Below, in pieces: positions 16,215 to 24,489 of a stretch of DNA of 64,000 nt. This DNA comes from JACDBE01 sp963714055. Lineage in GTDB: Bacteria; Actinomycetota; Acidimicrobiia; Spongiisociales; UBA5794. Below the pieces are notes generated by a model. The model searched no databases. It had not been told where the DNA came from and saw only the letters and a program-made list of their open reading frames with translations. Each line of letters begins with the position of its first letter. Positions within the stretch are counted from its first letter, which is position 1. Where the stretch lies: positions 2,914,001 to 2,978,000 of the forward strand of contig OY970227.1 in the NCBI GenBank assembly GCA_963714055.1, given 5' to 3'. A program made the position numbers and the translations under genes.

Positions 16215-17144
16215 TCAGTCCTCGGACGGGCCGGGGACCATGACCCGCAATGCGTCGGGCACGGGGGTGATCTCGAGCCAGTCTGCGGTGCCGAGCAGCT
16301 CGCCATCCGCCTGGAAGCGGCTCGGCGGATCGGCCTCGATGACGACCTTGAACGGGTCGTGCCACACGGTGAGCCCGGTCACCGCGGACAGCTCCCGTCC
16401 CGACGCCGCCCGGGTGAGCACCCGCGGCACCCGCCGCACCGGCAGCGCCTCCACGGCGAGCACGGTGAGCCCTTGGCCGGGCGTGGGCGAGAGTCGCAGC
16501 GGCATGCGTCCGAAGTACGTGAAGGGGTCGTGGACCTGGCACATGACGGCGACGGCGTCGACCCGCTGTCCGTCGCAGTCGACGCGGAGGTTGGCCGGAC
16601 GGTCGCGCAGCCTGGTGAGCAGGGCGGTGGCGGCCGAGCGGGCGTAGTGGACCGATCCGAAGTGGTTCTTCGACCTGGGTCGCTGCTCGGCGATGTGGAC
16701 CATCTCGGCGTCGTACCCGATGCCGGCGGCAAACACGGCGAACTCGGAACGGGCCCCGTCGCCGCTGTCGGTGGCGATGTGGGCCAAGGTGATGGCGCGC
16801 GGCTCCGCCGTGGTGAGCATCGCGGCGGCACGGTCCGGCTTGGCGGGGATGCCGAGGATGCGGGCCACGACGTTGGTGGTACCGACCGGGATCACCCCCA
16901 GCGCGGTGGAGGTCCGGGCCAGGGCGTTGGCGACGTGGTGGACGACGCCGTCACCTCCCATGGCGGCCACACAGGCGAAGCCGTCGGCGACGGCCTCCGC
17001 GGTCATCCGACGAGCCTCGTCAGGGTTGGTCGGCCACACCGCGGTGACGTCGAACCAACCCGACAGCTCGTGGATCACCCGGCGATGCAGGGCGCCGGTG
17101 AAGCCCGAGGCGGACGGGTTGGCGATGAGCATGAGGCGGCGCAC
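16215..17144 (-). CDS. Diacylglycerol/lipid kinase family protein (DgkB/YegS type)
   Basis: A 309-residue DAGK-catalytic-domain protein. It opens with LMLIANPSASG, has the nucleotide-binding signature AAMGGDGVVHHVANAL, and GVIPVGTTNVVARILGIP. The C-terminal beta-rich domain includes FQADGELLG. Likely activity is ATP-dependent phosphorylation of a lipid such as diacylglycerol. The start is GTG 17144, with TAGCCT on the minus strand (17152-17157) 7 nt upstream, giving a probable leaderless mRNA divergent from the phosphoribosyltransferase. Confidence 0.85.
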   Translation of the reverse strand: MRRLMLIANPSASGFTGALHRRVIHELSGWFDVTAVWPTNPDEARRMTAEAVADGFACVAAMGGDGVVHHVANALARTSTALGVIPVGTTNVVARILGIPAKPDRAAAMLTTAEPRAITLAHIATDSGDGARSEFAVFAAGIGYDAEMVHIAEQRPRSKNHFGSVHYARSAATALLTRLRDRPANLRVDCDGQRVDAVAVMCQVHDPFTYFGRMPLRLSPTPGQGLTVLAVEALPVRRVPRVLTRAASGRELSAVTGLTVWHDPFKVVIEADPPSRFQADGELLGTADWLEITPVPDALRVMVPGPSED

Positions 17145-17200
17145 GGCCGGGAGGCTAGCGGCGGCGCACTCGGCTCCGGGGCGATAGCCTCGGGATCGCC

Positions 17201-17851
17201 ATGGAACGCTACCGCGACCGGGTGGAGGCAGGGGAGCGCCTGACGGTCGAGCTTCGGCGCCTGTTGGGGGAGCTCGGCGAAGGGGACCCGCCCTTCGTGG
17301 TCTTGGGAGTGCCCCGCGGCGGGGTCGTGGTGGCGGCGGCGGTCGCCCGGGAGCTCGGTGTACCGCTCGACGTGGCGCTGGCCCGCAAGCTGCCCGCCCC
17401 CGGCAACCCCGAGCTGGCCATCGGCGCCATCGGCGAGGGAGGCGAGCCGTGGCTCAACCGGCAGCTGATCGACCGGATGCACGTCACTCCCGAGTGGATC
17501 GAAGCCGCCATCGAGCGGGAGACGGTGGAGCTGCAGCGCCGCGCCCAGCGGTACCGGTCGGGCGCGGCGCCGGTCGATCCGGCCGGCTCGGTTGCGATCG
17601 TGGTCGATGACGGGGTGGCCACCGGCGCGACGCTGGCTGCGGTTCTCGACGCGGTGGCGTTGCAGCACCCGGCGCGGCTGATCTGCGCCGTCCCGGTGGG
17701 TCATCCCGACTCGCTGCGGATGCTGGCCGGGCACGGCGCCGAGATCGTCTGCCCGCTGCGGCCCCGCAGCCTTGGCGCGGTGGGATGGTGGTACGACCGC
17801 TTCGACCAGACCACCGACGACGAGGTCGTCGCCGCGCTGCACGGCGCCTGA
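17201..17851 (+). CDS. Phosphoribosyltransferase-domain protein
   Basis: A 216-residue type I PRTase-fold protein. The N-terminus has VVLGVPRGGVVVAAAVARELG, and the PRPP-binding loop is VAIVVDDGVATGATLAAVLDAV. The body resembles the predicted phosphoribosyltransferases that actinobacteria often fuse to dienelactone-hydrolase-like domains; here it stands alone. The substrate base is unknown. TAGCCT (17185-17190) lies 10 nt before the ATG. Confidence 0.83.
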   Translation: MERYRDRVEAGERLTVELRRLLGELGEGDPPFVVLGVPRGGVVVAAAVARELGVPLDVALARKLPAPGNPELAIGAIGEGGEPWLNRQLIDRMHVTPEWIEAAIERETVELQRRAQRYRSGAAPVDPAGSVAIVVDDGVATGATLAAVLDAVALQHPARLICAVPVGHPDSLRMLAGHGAEIVCPLRPRSLGAVGWWYDRFDQTTDDEVVAALHGA

Positions 17852-17920
17852 CCTGCCCCGGTCGGGCGGCCGCCCGACCGGTATCCTGGGCGCCGACGCC
17901 GACGAGGAAGGCCGGGCAGC

Positions 17921-19474
17921 ATGCTCCCCCCGTACCGCAGCGAGCCATACTCCGACTTCTCCGACCCGGCGGTTGCCGAGGGCTATCGCAAGGCGCTGGC
18001 CGGGGTGGTGGCGTCGATCCCTGTCGAGGCGCCGGTGGTCGTCGGGGGTTCTGCCGTCGACGCCGAGGACGACATCGTCAGTGTGGACCCGGCCGCCCCG
18101 GACCGGGTGGTGGGCAGGGCGGGGGCGGGCAGCTCGTTCCACGCCACCAGGGCGCTCGACGCCGCCTGGGCCGCGTTCGCCACATGGTCTCGGGTCCCGG
18201 CCGACGAGCGGGCCAGGCTGGTCCACGCCGTCGGCGACGCCATCGACGCCCGTCGCTTCGAGTTCTGTGCCTGGCTCACCGTCGAGGCCGGGAAGAACTA
18301 CCTCGAGGCGGAGGCCGAGGTGGCCGAGGCGATCGACTTCTGCCGCTACTACGCACATCAGGCGCTGGAGATCGCAGAGCCGCTGCCCGTCGGCGACTTC
18401 CCCGGCGAGACCAACGAGTCCTGGCTGGTCCCCATGGGGGCCGGGGTGGCCATCCCCCCGTGGAACTTCCCGCTGGCGATCCTCGCCGGGATGACCATCG
18501 GCCCGGTGGCGGCGGGCAACACCATGGTGGTCAAGCCGGCGTCGAACACCCCGATCATCGCCGCCAAGTTCATGGAAGCGGTCGAGGCGGCCGGTATCCC
18601 GCCAGGGGTGGTCAACTTCCTTCCCGGAGCGGGTGGGGAGATCGGCGACGCACTGGTCGACCATCCCCGCACCCGGTTCGTCAACTTCACCGGCTCGAAG
18701 GAGGTGGGACTCCGGATCGCCGGCCGGTCGGCGACGGTCCAGCCGAGCCAGGTGTGGCTCAAGCGGGCCTTCATGGAGCTGGGCGGCAAGGACGCCATCA
18801 TCGTCGACGAGACCGCCGACCTCGAGGCCGCCGCCGACGGCGTGGTGCGTTCCGCCTTCGGCTTCCAGGGCCAGAAATGCTCGGCGTGCAGCCGCCTGAT
18901 CGTGGTCGACGCGGTTCACGACAAGCTGGTCGACATGGTCGTCGAGCGCACCGCCGCGCTCGAGATCGGCCCTCCATCGGACGACTACGCCGTCGGTCCG
19001 GTGGTGTCGGCGGCACAACACCGGAGCGTGCTCGAGGAGATCGACCGGGGCCGCTCCGAGGCGGAGCTGGTCCACGGTGGCCACGCCGTCGACCTCGACG
19101 GCGGCTGGTACATCGAGCCCACCGTCTTCGACGGCGTAGAGCCCTCGGATCGGTTGGGCCGCCACGAGATCTTCGGCCCGGTGTTGTCGGTCATCAGCGC
19201 CGACGACTTCGAAGAGGCGCTGGCCATCGCCAACGACACGGAGTTCGGGCTCACCGGGGGGCTCTTCTCCACCGACGAGAACCGGATCGAGCGGGCCCGC
19301 CACGGGTTCCACGTCGGCAATCTCTACATCAACCGCAAGATCACCGGTGCGCTGGTCGGGATCCAGCCCTTCGGCGGGTTCAAGCTTTCGGGATCGAACG
19401 CCAAGGCAGGAGGGCCCGACTACCTGAGGTTGTTCACCGAGATGAAGTCTGTCACCAGGCGGCTCCAGCCGTGA
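17921..19474 (+). CDS. pruA: L-glutamate gamma-semialdehyde (1-pyrroline-5-carboxylate) dehydrogenase
   Basis: A 517-residue NAD-dependent aldehyde dehydrogenase completing proline and arginine breakdown to glutamate. Motifs are IPPWNFPLAI, GNTMVVKPASNTP, VNFTGSKEVGLRI, FMELGGKDAIIVDE (general-base Glu), GFQGQKCSACSR with catalytic Cys at about residue 320, and GIQPFGGFKLSG. Length and the QKCSACSR context match the RocA/PruA group. No proline dehydrogenase gene is in the window. TATCCT (17882-17887) is a likely -10. Confidence 0.92.
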   Translation: MLPPYRSEPYSDFSDPAVAEGYRKALAGVVASIPVEAPVVVGGSAVDAEDDIVSVDPAAPDRVVGRAGAGSSFHATRALDAAWAAFATWSRVPADERARLVHAVGDAIDARRFEFCAWLTVEAGKNYLEAEAEVAEAIDFCRYYAHQALEIAEPLPVGDFPGETNESWLVPMGAGVAIPPWNFPLAILAGMTIGPVAAGNTMVVKPASNTPIIAAKFMEAVEAAGIPPGVVNFLPGAGGEIGDALVDHPRTRFVNFTGSKEVGLRIAGRSATVQPSQVWLKRAFMELGGKDAIIVDETADLEAAADGVVRSAFGFQGQKCSACSRLIVVDAVHDKLVDMVVERTAALEIGPPSDDYAVGPVVSAAQHRSVLEEIDRGRSEAELVHGGHAVDLDGGWYIEPTVFDGVEPSDRLGRHEIFGPVLSVISADDFEEALAIANDTEFGLTGGLFSTDENRIERARHGFHVGNLYINRKITGALVGIQPFGGFKLSGSNAKAGGPDYLRLFTEMKSVTRRLQP

Positions 19475-19552
19475 CGAGAGGCGTGGTGCCCGCCCGCTGA
19501 CTCGGTTTCTCCCCGGGTGGTGGGATAATCGGTGCCCGCCCGACCGGAAGCC

Positions 19553-20770
19553 ATGCAGTCTCGCCGCATCCCGTTCCTCGCCAGTGCGCTCCTCGCCGCC
19601 CTCATCGTGGGCGCCTGCGGCGCCGCCGACCCCGCCATCGGGGGAGCGGCGGTGCGGGGTGTCACCGAGACCGGTCCCGGAGGAAGCGGCGCACCGGACG
19701 ACGGCGGCGGCACGACCGGAGCTCCCGATGGCGACGGCGCCCCGTCCACGACACCTGCCCCGGTCGAGGCGGCGGATTCGGCGGTCGGGGTTGCCGTGGT
19801 CGGCGCCGACGGCGCCGACCTGGCTGCCAGCGCCGGGGGCGAGCCGGCGGTGCGGGCCGCGTCGGGGCTGCCACTCCCTGTGGTGGCGCGATCGGGCGAG
19901 TGGCTCGAGGTGGTCGACAGTTGCGGCAACCCCGCCTGGGTGCAGAGCACCGACGTCGAGCTGACTCCCCAGGAGGCGGGCGGCGGCACGCCCGGGCCCG
20001 GGTTCGACCTGTCGGAAGCGGTGGTGGTGGTCGACGCCGGTCACGGCGACCGCGACTGGGGCGCCATCGGCCCGGAGGGACTGTCCGAGAAGGTGCTGAA
20101 CCTCGACATCGCCACCCGGGTGCGGGAGCTGATGCTGCGGTCGAACTCGGTGGACTGGACCACCGGCACGATCACCGACGGCTCCGACATCCCCGCCTTC
20201 GGGACCGTGTGGCTGACCCGTCCGCCGGAGGGCCCCCTGGGCGGCCAGTACGAAGCCGGCCTGGCCTTTCGGGCCGAGCTGGCCAACAGCGCCGGCGCCG
20301 ACGTCCTGGTGTCGGTCCACAACAACACCGTCCCCAAGGTGGAGAGCGAAGCTCCCGGCACCCAGGTGCTCTACTCGGTGGGCAACGAGGACTCGGCACG
20401 GCTCGGGGCGCTGCTCTACGAGGAGGTGCTGCGCAGCATGTCGGCGTTCGAGGCCGACTGGTCCGCCGGCGACCTGGTCGGTGCCATCGCCCGATACAAC
20501 CCCGACACCGGCGAGGATTACTACGGGCTGCTCCGTCGGGCCACGATGCCATCCGCCATCGTCGAGGGCCTGTACCTGTCCGAGCCCGAGGAGGAGGCGC
20601 TGCTGGCCACCGAGGAGGTCAAGCAGGCCTATGCCGAGGGGGTGTACCGAGGGGTGGTGCGTTTCCTCACCACCGACGACGCCGGTACCGGGCTGAGGCC
20701 TCCCGACCCGTATCCCGAGGAGCGCACCCCCACCGGCACGTCCGCCTGCGTCGTTCCCGCCCAGTCGTGA
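19553..20770 (+). CDS. N-acetylmuramoyl-L-alanine amidase, lipoprotein (copy 1)
   Basis: A 405-residue secreted lipoprotein (signal ending LIVGAC). A Pro/Gly/Thr-rich linker leads to an SH3-like segment (residues about 80-140, ending SCGNPAWVQSTDVELT), then an Amidase_3 domain: VVVDAGHGDRDWGA (zinc His), EKVLNLDIA (zinc Glu), VLVSVHNNT (zinc His) and AIVEGLYLS (catalytic Glu). It should cut the stem peptide from MurNAc. I choose ATG 19553 because the strong GATAAT -10 (19524-19529) puts the RNA start downstream of the in-frame GTG at 19532. It overlaps the next amidase by 4 nt. Confidence 0.87.
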   Translation: MQSRRIPFLASALLAALIVGACGAADPAIGGAAVRGVTETGPGGSGAPDDGGGTTGAPDGDGAPSTTPAPVEAADSAVGVAVVGADGADLAASAGGEPAVRAASGLPLPVVARSGEWLEVVDSCGNPAWVQSTDVELTPQEAGGGTPGPGFDLSEAVVVVDAGHGDRDWGAIGPEGLSEKVLNLDIATRVRELMLRSNSVDWTTGTITDGSDIPAFGTVWLTRPPEGPLGGQYEAGLAFRAELANSAGADVLVSVHNNTVPKVESEAPGTQVLYSVGNEDSARLGALLYEEVLRSMSAFEADWSAGDLVGAIARYNPDTGEDYYGLLRRATMPSAIVEGLYLSEPEEEALLATEEVKQAYAEGVYRGVVRFLTTDDAGTGLRPPDPYPEERTPTGTSACVVPAQS

Positions 20771-22068
20771 ACGCTCCCCTTCGTCGCCAGCGAGCACCGT
20801 TGTGGCGGGCGTTGGCGCTGTGCGGTCTTCTCGCCTTCGCCGGTTCGGGATGCACCGGGGCGTCGGCGGTCGAAGAGTGGGACGCACGCGGGGTCACCTC
20901 GCAGCCGATCGCACCGCTTCCGAGCATCACCGTGGTCGCCGCCGGTCCGCCGACGACCACCAGGGCGCCGGAGCCCACCGGGCCGCCCCGGCCGGTCGCC
21001 GACGCTCCCGAACCGACGCCCCCGGCGCCCCGGCCGGGCAGCGAGCCCGGCTTCGCCGGCCGGGGGACCGTGGTCGTCGCAAGAGGCGGGGCGGAGTTGC
21101 GGCCCGAGAGGAGTGGCGAGCCGGTGGCCACCATCCGCGAAGGGGTCGTGCTCCCCGGGCTCGGCCAGAGCACCGACGGGAGGTGGACCCGGGTGCTCAC
21201 CACGTGTGACCAGGAGATGTGGCTGCCCACCGCCCGAGTCCATGCGACCCCGCCGGCTCCGCCGGGGCCGATCGGCGCCGGGTTCGACTTCGGCGACGCG
21301 GTGATCGTCGTCGACGCCGGTCACGGTGGCCCGGTGAACACGGGGGCGCAGAGCCCGGGCGGCGTGGTCGAGAAGGAGAACAACCTGCTCATCGCCGCCC
21401 GGCTGCGCGACCTGCTGGAGCGGCCCTCGACCATCGACTGGGAGACCGGGGCCATCCACGACGGCAGCGCCATCCCGGCGGCGGGGCGGGTCATCATGAC
21501 CCGGGTGGGCGACGGGCCCGCCGGGGACTACGAGGCCGGGCTCACCTTCCGCGCCACCGTCGCCAACACCGCCGCCGCCCATGCTCTGGTCTCGATCCAC
21601 ACCAACGCCGGCTGGGACCGGGACACCGAGATCCCGGGGAGCGACGTCTACTACCAATCGCAACGGGATGTGACCAAGGACTCACGGCGGCTGGCCAAGC
21701 TCATGGTCGAGGAGCTCCGCCGGGGGTTGACCCCGTTCGAGGCCGACTGGGTCGGCACCACGCTGATGGGCGCCAAATCCCGGCTCAGCCCGCGAACCGG
21801 CGGCCAGTACTACGGCATCCTCGACGACGCTTCGGTGCCGGCGGTGATCGCCGAGGGTGCGTACATCGCCAACCCCAGCGAGGGGGAGCTCCTGGAGACT
21901 CCCGAGTTCCAGCAGGCCTATGCAGACGCCATGTACCGGGCGCTGGTCCGCTTCCTCACCACCGACGACCCGGGCAGGGCGCCCAGCCACGACCCGGAGG
22001 TGTGGTACGGCGCGGTGTTCCGGGGCGGTCCCCAGCCCGACTGCGAGGTTCCCCAGCAGGATTCCTGA
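20767..22068 (+). CDS. N-acetylmuramoyl-L-alanine amidase, lipoprotein (copy 2)
   Basis: A 433-residue paralogue of the preceding amidase, starting at a GTG that overlaps its stop. The lipoprotein signal ends FAGSGC. A Pro-rich linker and an SH3-like segment (ARGGAELRPERSGEPVATI, later CDQEMWLPTARV) precede Amidase_3: VIVVDAGHGGPVNTGA, VEKENNLLIAARL, ALVSIHTNAGWDRDTE and AVIAEGAYIAN. The IHTN motif is closer to the family consensus than the VHNN of copy 1. Two coupled but diverged amidases suggest distinct substrates or septal versus lateral roles. Confidence 0.87.
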   Translation: MNAPLRRQRAPLWRALALCGLLAFAGSGCTGASAVEEWDARGVTSQPIAPLPSITVVAAGPPTTTRAPEPTGPPRPVADAPEPTPPAPRPGSEPGFAGRGTVVVARGGAELRPERSGEPVATIREGVVLPGLGQSTDGRWTRVLTTCDQEMWLPTARVHATPPAPPGPIGAGFDFGDAVIVVDAGHGGPVNTGAQSPGGVVEKENNLLIAARLRDLLERPSTIDWETGAIHDGSAIPAAGRVIMTRVGDGPAGDYEAGLTFRATVANTAAAHALVSIHTNAGWDRDTEIPGSDVYYQSQRDVTKDSRRLAKLMVEELRRGLTPFEADWVGTTLMGAKSRLSPRTGGQYYGILDDASVPAVIAEGAYIANPSEGELLETPEFQQAYADAMYRALVRFLTTDDPGRAPSHDPEVWYGAVFRGGPQPDCEVPQQDS

Positions 22069-22106
22069 GCGGGTAGGAGCCGTGCGGAGCTCAGCGGAAA
22101 CGTCTA

Positions 22107-22158
22107 CGGCCCGCGATGGGGTAGGGGCCCCATCTGCGGGAGGAGGCGAGCGCCAGCG
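22107..22158 (+). repeat. Dispersed GGGGTAGGGGCCCC element, copy A
   Basis: An intergenic stretch with the core TGGGGTAGGGGCCCCA at 22117-22132. The same core, inverted and with matching flanks (CGGCC on one side, TGCGG, AGGAGG and CAGCG on the other), occurs at 43332-43380. It lies between two convergent genes here. Function is unknown. Confidence 0.55.
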
Positions 22159-22168
22159 AGCCGGGCAG

Positions 22169-22822
22169 TTACACGGCCCGCAGTTGCCGTCCTCCGGAGT
22201 CCGCCCAGGACTGCCGGAGCGAATCGGTGAGCCGGTCGAGCGACCGCACCTGGGTGACGATCCCCGCTACCGCCAGCCCCAGGTACAGGGCGTACCACCA
22301 CCAGTCGTCGTCGAGCCGTTGCGTGGTGGCCAGGGTCATCTGGTCGAGGTCGACGACACCGAACAGCAGCATCGCACCGGTGACGATGGTGCCTGCCCCG
22401 GCGAAGGCACTCAGCACGACCAGGATCACCATCGGCATGTTGCCGGCGAGGGCGAGAACGGCGAGGACGACGGCGAGGGCGATGCCGGCGAGCACGATCA
22501 CCCACGACCAGGTGACCCCGAGTGCCACCAGCAGATGACTGGCCAGGGCGAACCCGATGGCGGCCATCGCCAGGACCACGGCCACCTCGTAGAACAAATA
22601 GGCCAGCGCCCCGAAGAGGATGGCGAAGGCGAACCCGACCAGCCACCCGGTCGCGGTCGACAGGAAGCCCTCGTCCCAGAACGAGGCGACCAGGCCGGCT
22701 CCGAACACGAACCCGGCGAAGGCTCCCCAGATGGGGATGATGATCCGCATCATCAGCCACCCGCCGAAGCAGAAGGCGGCCCCGATCGCGATGGCGAGCA
22801 GCCCGACGACGATGTCTTCCAC
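22169..22822 (-). CDS. Polytopic membrane protein (DUF4203/TM7S3-like)
   Basis: A 217-residue protein with about seven hydrophobic helices and short loops, for example IVVGLLAIAIGAAFCFGGWL, GWLVGFAFAILFGALAYLF and SWVIVLAGIALAVVLAVLAL. A polar C-terminal tail of about 35 residues (VRSLDRLTDSLRQSW) probably faces the cytoplasm. The helix pattern resembles DUF4203 proteins. No catalytic motif is visible. The start is GTG 22822 with GGGAGGG 9 nt upstream. Confidence 0.65.
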   Translation of the reverse strand: MEDIVVGLLAIAIGAAFCFGGWLMMRIIIPIWGAFAGFVFGAGLVASFWDEGFLSTATGWLVGFAFAILFGALAYLFYEVAVVLAMAAIGFALASHLLVALGVTWSWVIVLAGIALAVVLAVLALAGNMPMVILVVLSAFAGAGTIVTGAMLLFGVVDLDQMTLATTQRLDDDWWWYALYLGLAVAGIVTQVRSLDRLTDSLRQSWADSGGRQLRAV

Positions 22823-22914
22823 GCCCGTTCCCTCCCGGGTTGATCACCGGATGCTAGAGACGCCAGGCGATCCGTCCGAGGATGGCTCCGGCGTCGTCGG
22901 CCGCCGGGCGAGGC

Positions 22915-23745
22915 TCACGGGTACACCAGCCGGTCGACCACCGCGCCCTCGGCGGTGAGGAGGAGGGCGGTGTCGCCGCCGTTGGACCACACCGGGGATT
23001 CGGCACACCAGAACCGCTCGCCCTGCCCCAGCTCCCCACATCCCGAGAAGACGGTGATCGAGGCGCCCGGCTCGAGCACGTCCTCTTCCTGGAACTCGAA
23101 CCGGTTGGCGGTCGACTCGTCTCGCAGCACCCAGCCACCGAGCGCCACCATGCCGTCGCTCCGGTTGTCGATCGTGACGTGCTCCCCGTTGGGCGACCGG
23201 TCGTCCGGCCCCTCGGGGTCGGCGACCAGGTCGGAGATCTCTACGCCGTCCGGTGCCGGCCCGCACACGGAGGTACCCCACATCCCCAGCCGTCCCTCCC
23301 AGGCGGCGTCGCCGGCGGCCAGCAGCTCGTCCTGGCCGTCCCGGCCGGTGTGGATGACCATGGCGTACCCGTCCTCCACCGCCTCGAGGTTGAGCCACCG
23401 AGGCCCCACCCAGACGTCGCGCAGCAGCCGGTCGAAGTCGTCGGTGTCGCTCTCGTTGCCCACCGGGACCAGCGTCACCTCGGCCCCGGCGGCGTCGGTC
23501 ATCCACCGGTGCGCCTCGGCCCCGAAGCACTCGTCCTGCTCGGGGGCATTGACCCCGGCGAGGCGGACCTCCCGCTCGCCGGTGTCGGTGTCGACCAGCA
23601 TCGAATCCCCGTCGAACACGGTGACCACGCTCGCCGCGGCGCCGGCGGGAGCGGAGCCCCCGGCGGTGGCGTCCGTGGCGTTTCCCGAGACGGCGCACCC
23701 GCCGATGACCACGAGCGCGAGCAGGGCGGGCGACGCTCTGGGCAT
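22915..23745 (-). CDS. Secreted staphylococcal-nuclease-like lipoprotein with lamin-tail domain
   Basis: A 276-residue lipoprotein (signal ending VVIGGC). Residues about 38-155 form an SNase-like OB fold: VVTVFDGDSMLVDTDTGE, VRLAGVNAPEQDECFG and FDRLLRDVWVG. Residues about 165-270 form a lamin-tail domain: GEHVTIDNRSDGMVALGGWV, NRFEFQEEDVLEPGASITVF and WSNGGDTALLL. It probably cleaves extracellular nucleic acid near the cell surface. In the first block the SNase catalytic Arg is not obvious, so activity needs care. TACGGT on the minus strand (23752-23757) lies 6 nt upstream of the ATG. Confidence 0.78.
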   Translation of the reverse strand: MPRASPALLALVVIGGCAVSGNATDATAGGSAPAGAAASVVTVFDGDSMLVDTDTGEREVRLAGVNAPEQDECFGAEAHRWMTDAAGAEVTLVPVGNESDTDDFDRLLRDVWVGPRWLNLEAVEDGYAMVIHTGRDGQDELLAAGDAAWEGRLGMWGTSVCGPAPDGVEISDLVADPEGPDDRSPNGEHVTIDNRSDGMVALGGWVLRDESTANRFEFQEEDVLEPGASITVFSGCGELGQGERFWCAESPVWSNGGDTALLLTAEGAVVDRLVYP

Positions 23746-23802
23746 GGCGGCACCGTAGCCAGATGCGGCGGCGTACCCTCCAGCAGGACGAAGGAGGCAG
23801 GG

Positions 23803-24489
23803 GTGCGGGTGCTCGTGGTGGAGGACGAACAGGACCTGGCGGTGGCACTCGCCGCCGGGCTTCGCCGGGAGGGCTATGCCGTCGACCTGGTGGCCGAGGG
23901 CGAAGCGGCCATCACCAAGCTCGAGGTCAGCGAGTACGACCTGGTGTGCCTCGACCTCAACCTGCCCGACATGGACGGGATCGAGGTGTGCCGGTTCATC
24001 CGAGCCGGGAAGGCGGCGGGTGACGTGGAACCGCGGGTGCTGATGCTCACCGCTCGGGATGGGCTCGACCACCGGGTCGAGGGCCTCGACGAAGGTGCCG
24101 ACGACTACCTGGTGAAGCCGTTCGCCTTCCCCGAGCTGCTGGCGCGGGCACGCGCCCTCGGCCGGCGGGGGTTCGCCTCTACCGGGGCGTTGCTCGAGGT
24201 CGGTCCGTTGACGCTCGACGCCGCCCGTCGCACCGCGGCCTATGCCAACTCGCCGCTCGAGCTGACCGCCAAGGAGTTTGCCCTGCTCCGCTACTTCATG
24301 CTCCACGGCGGTGAGGTGTTGTCGGCGGAGCGGCTGCTCGAGCACGTGTGGGACGAGCACGCCGACCCGTTCACCAACACGGTGCGGGTGACCGTGTCCA
24401 ACCTGCGGCGCAAGCTGCGCAGCGCCGGCGCCGACGGCGCCATCGAGACCGTCGTGGGGGCGGGCTACCGGCTCACCGGGTCGCCGTGA
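23803..24489 (+). CDS. Two-component response regulator, OmpR/PhoB type
   Basis: A 228-residue regulator. The receiver domain has the acidic pocket VVEDEQD, phospho-acceptor Asp51 in LVCLDLNLPDMDG, and Lys in DDYLVKPFAF. The C-terminal winged helix is clear: LELTAKEFALLRYFMLHGGEVLSAERLLEHVW, split by recognition helix NTVRVTVSNLRRKL and the final GAGYRL. The start is GTG 23803 behind AAGGAGG (23791-23797). Its stop overlaps the GTG of the kinase gene. It is next to a protease-MoxR operon that it may control. Confidence 0.9.
   Translation: MRVLVVEDEQDLAVALAAGLRREGYAVDLVAEGEAAITKLEVSEYDLVCLDLNLPDMDGIEVCRFIRAGKAAGDVEPRVLMLTARDGLDHRVEGLDEGADDYLVKPFAFPELLARARALGRRGFASTGALLEVGPLTLDAARRTAAYANSPLELTAKEFALLRYFMLHGGEVLSAERLLEHVWDEHADPFTNTVRVTVSNLRRKLRSAGADGAIETVVGAGYRLTGSP

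Noticed and set aside
17075..20887. Very long minus-strand open frame (1270 codons)
   Set aside because: It is antisense to the phosphoribosyltransferase, pruA and amidase genes, has Gly/Arg/His-rich composition and no domain. It is a GC-bias shadow.
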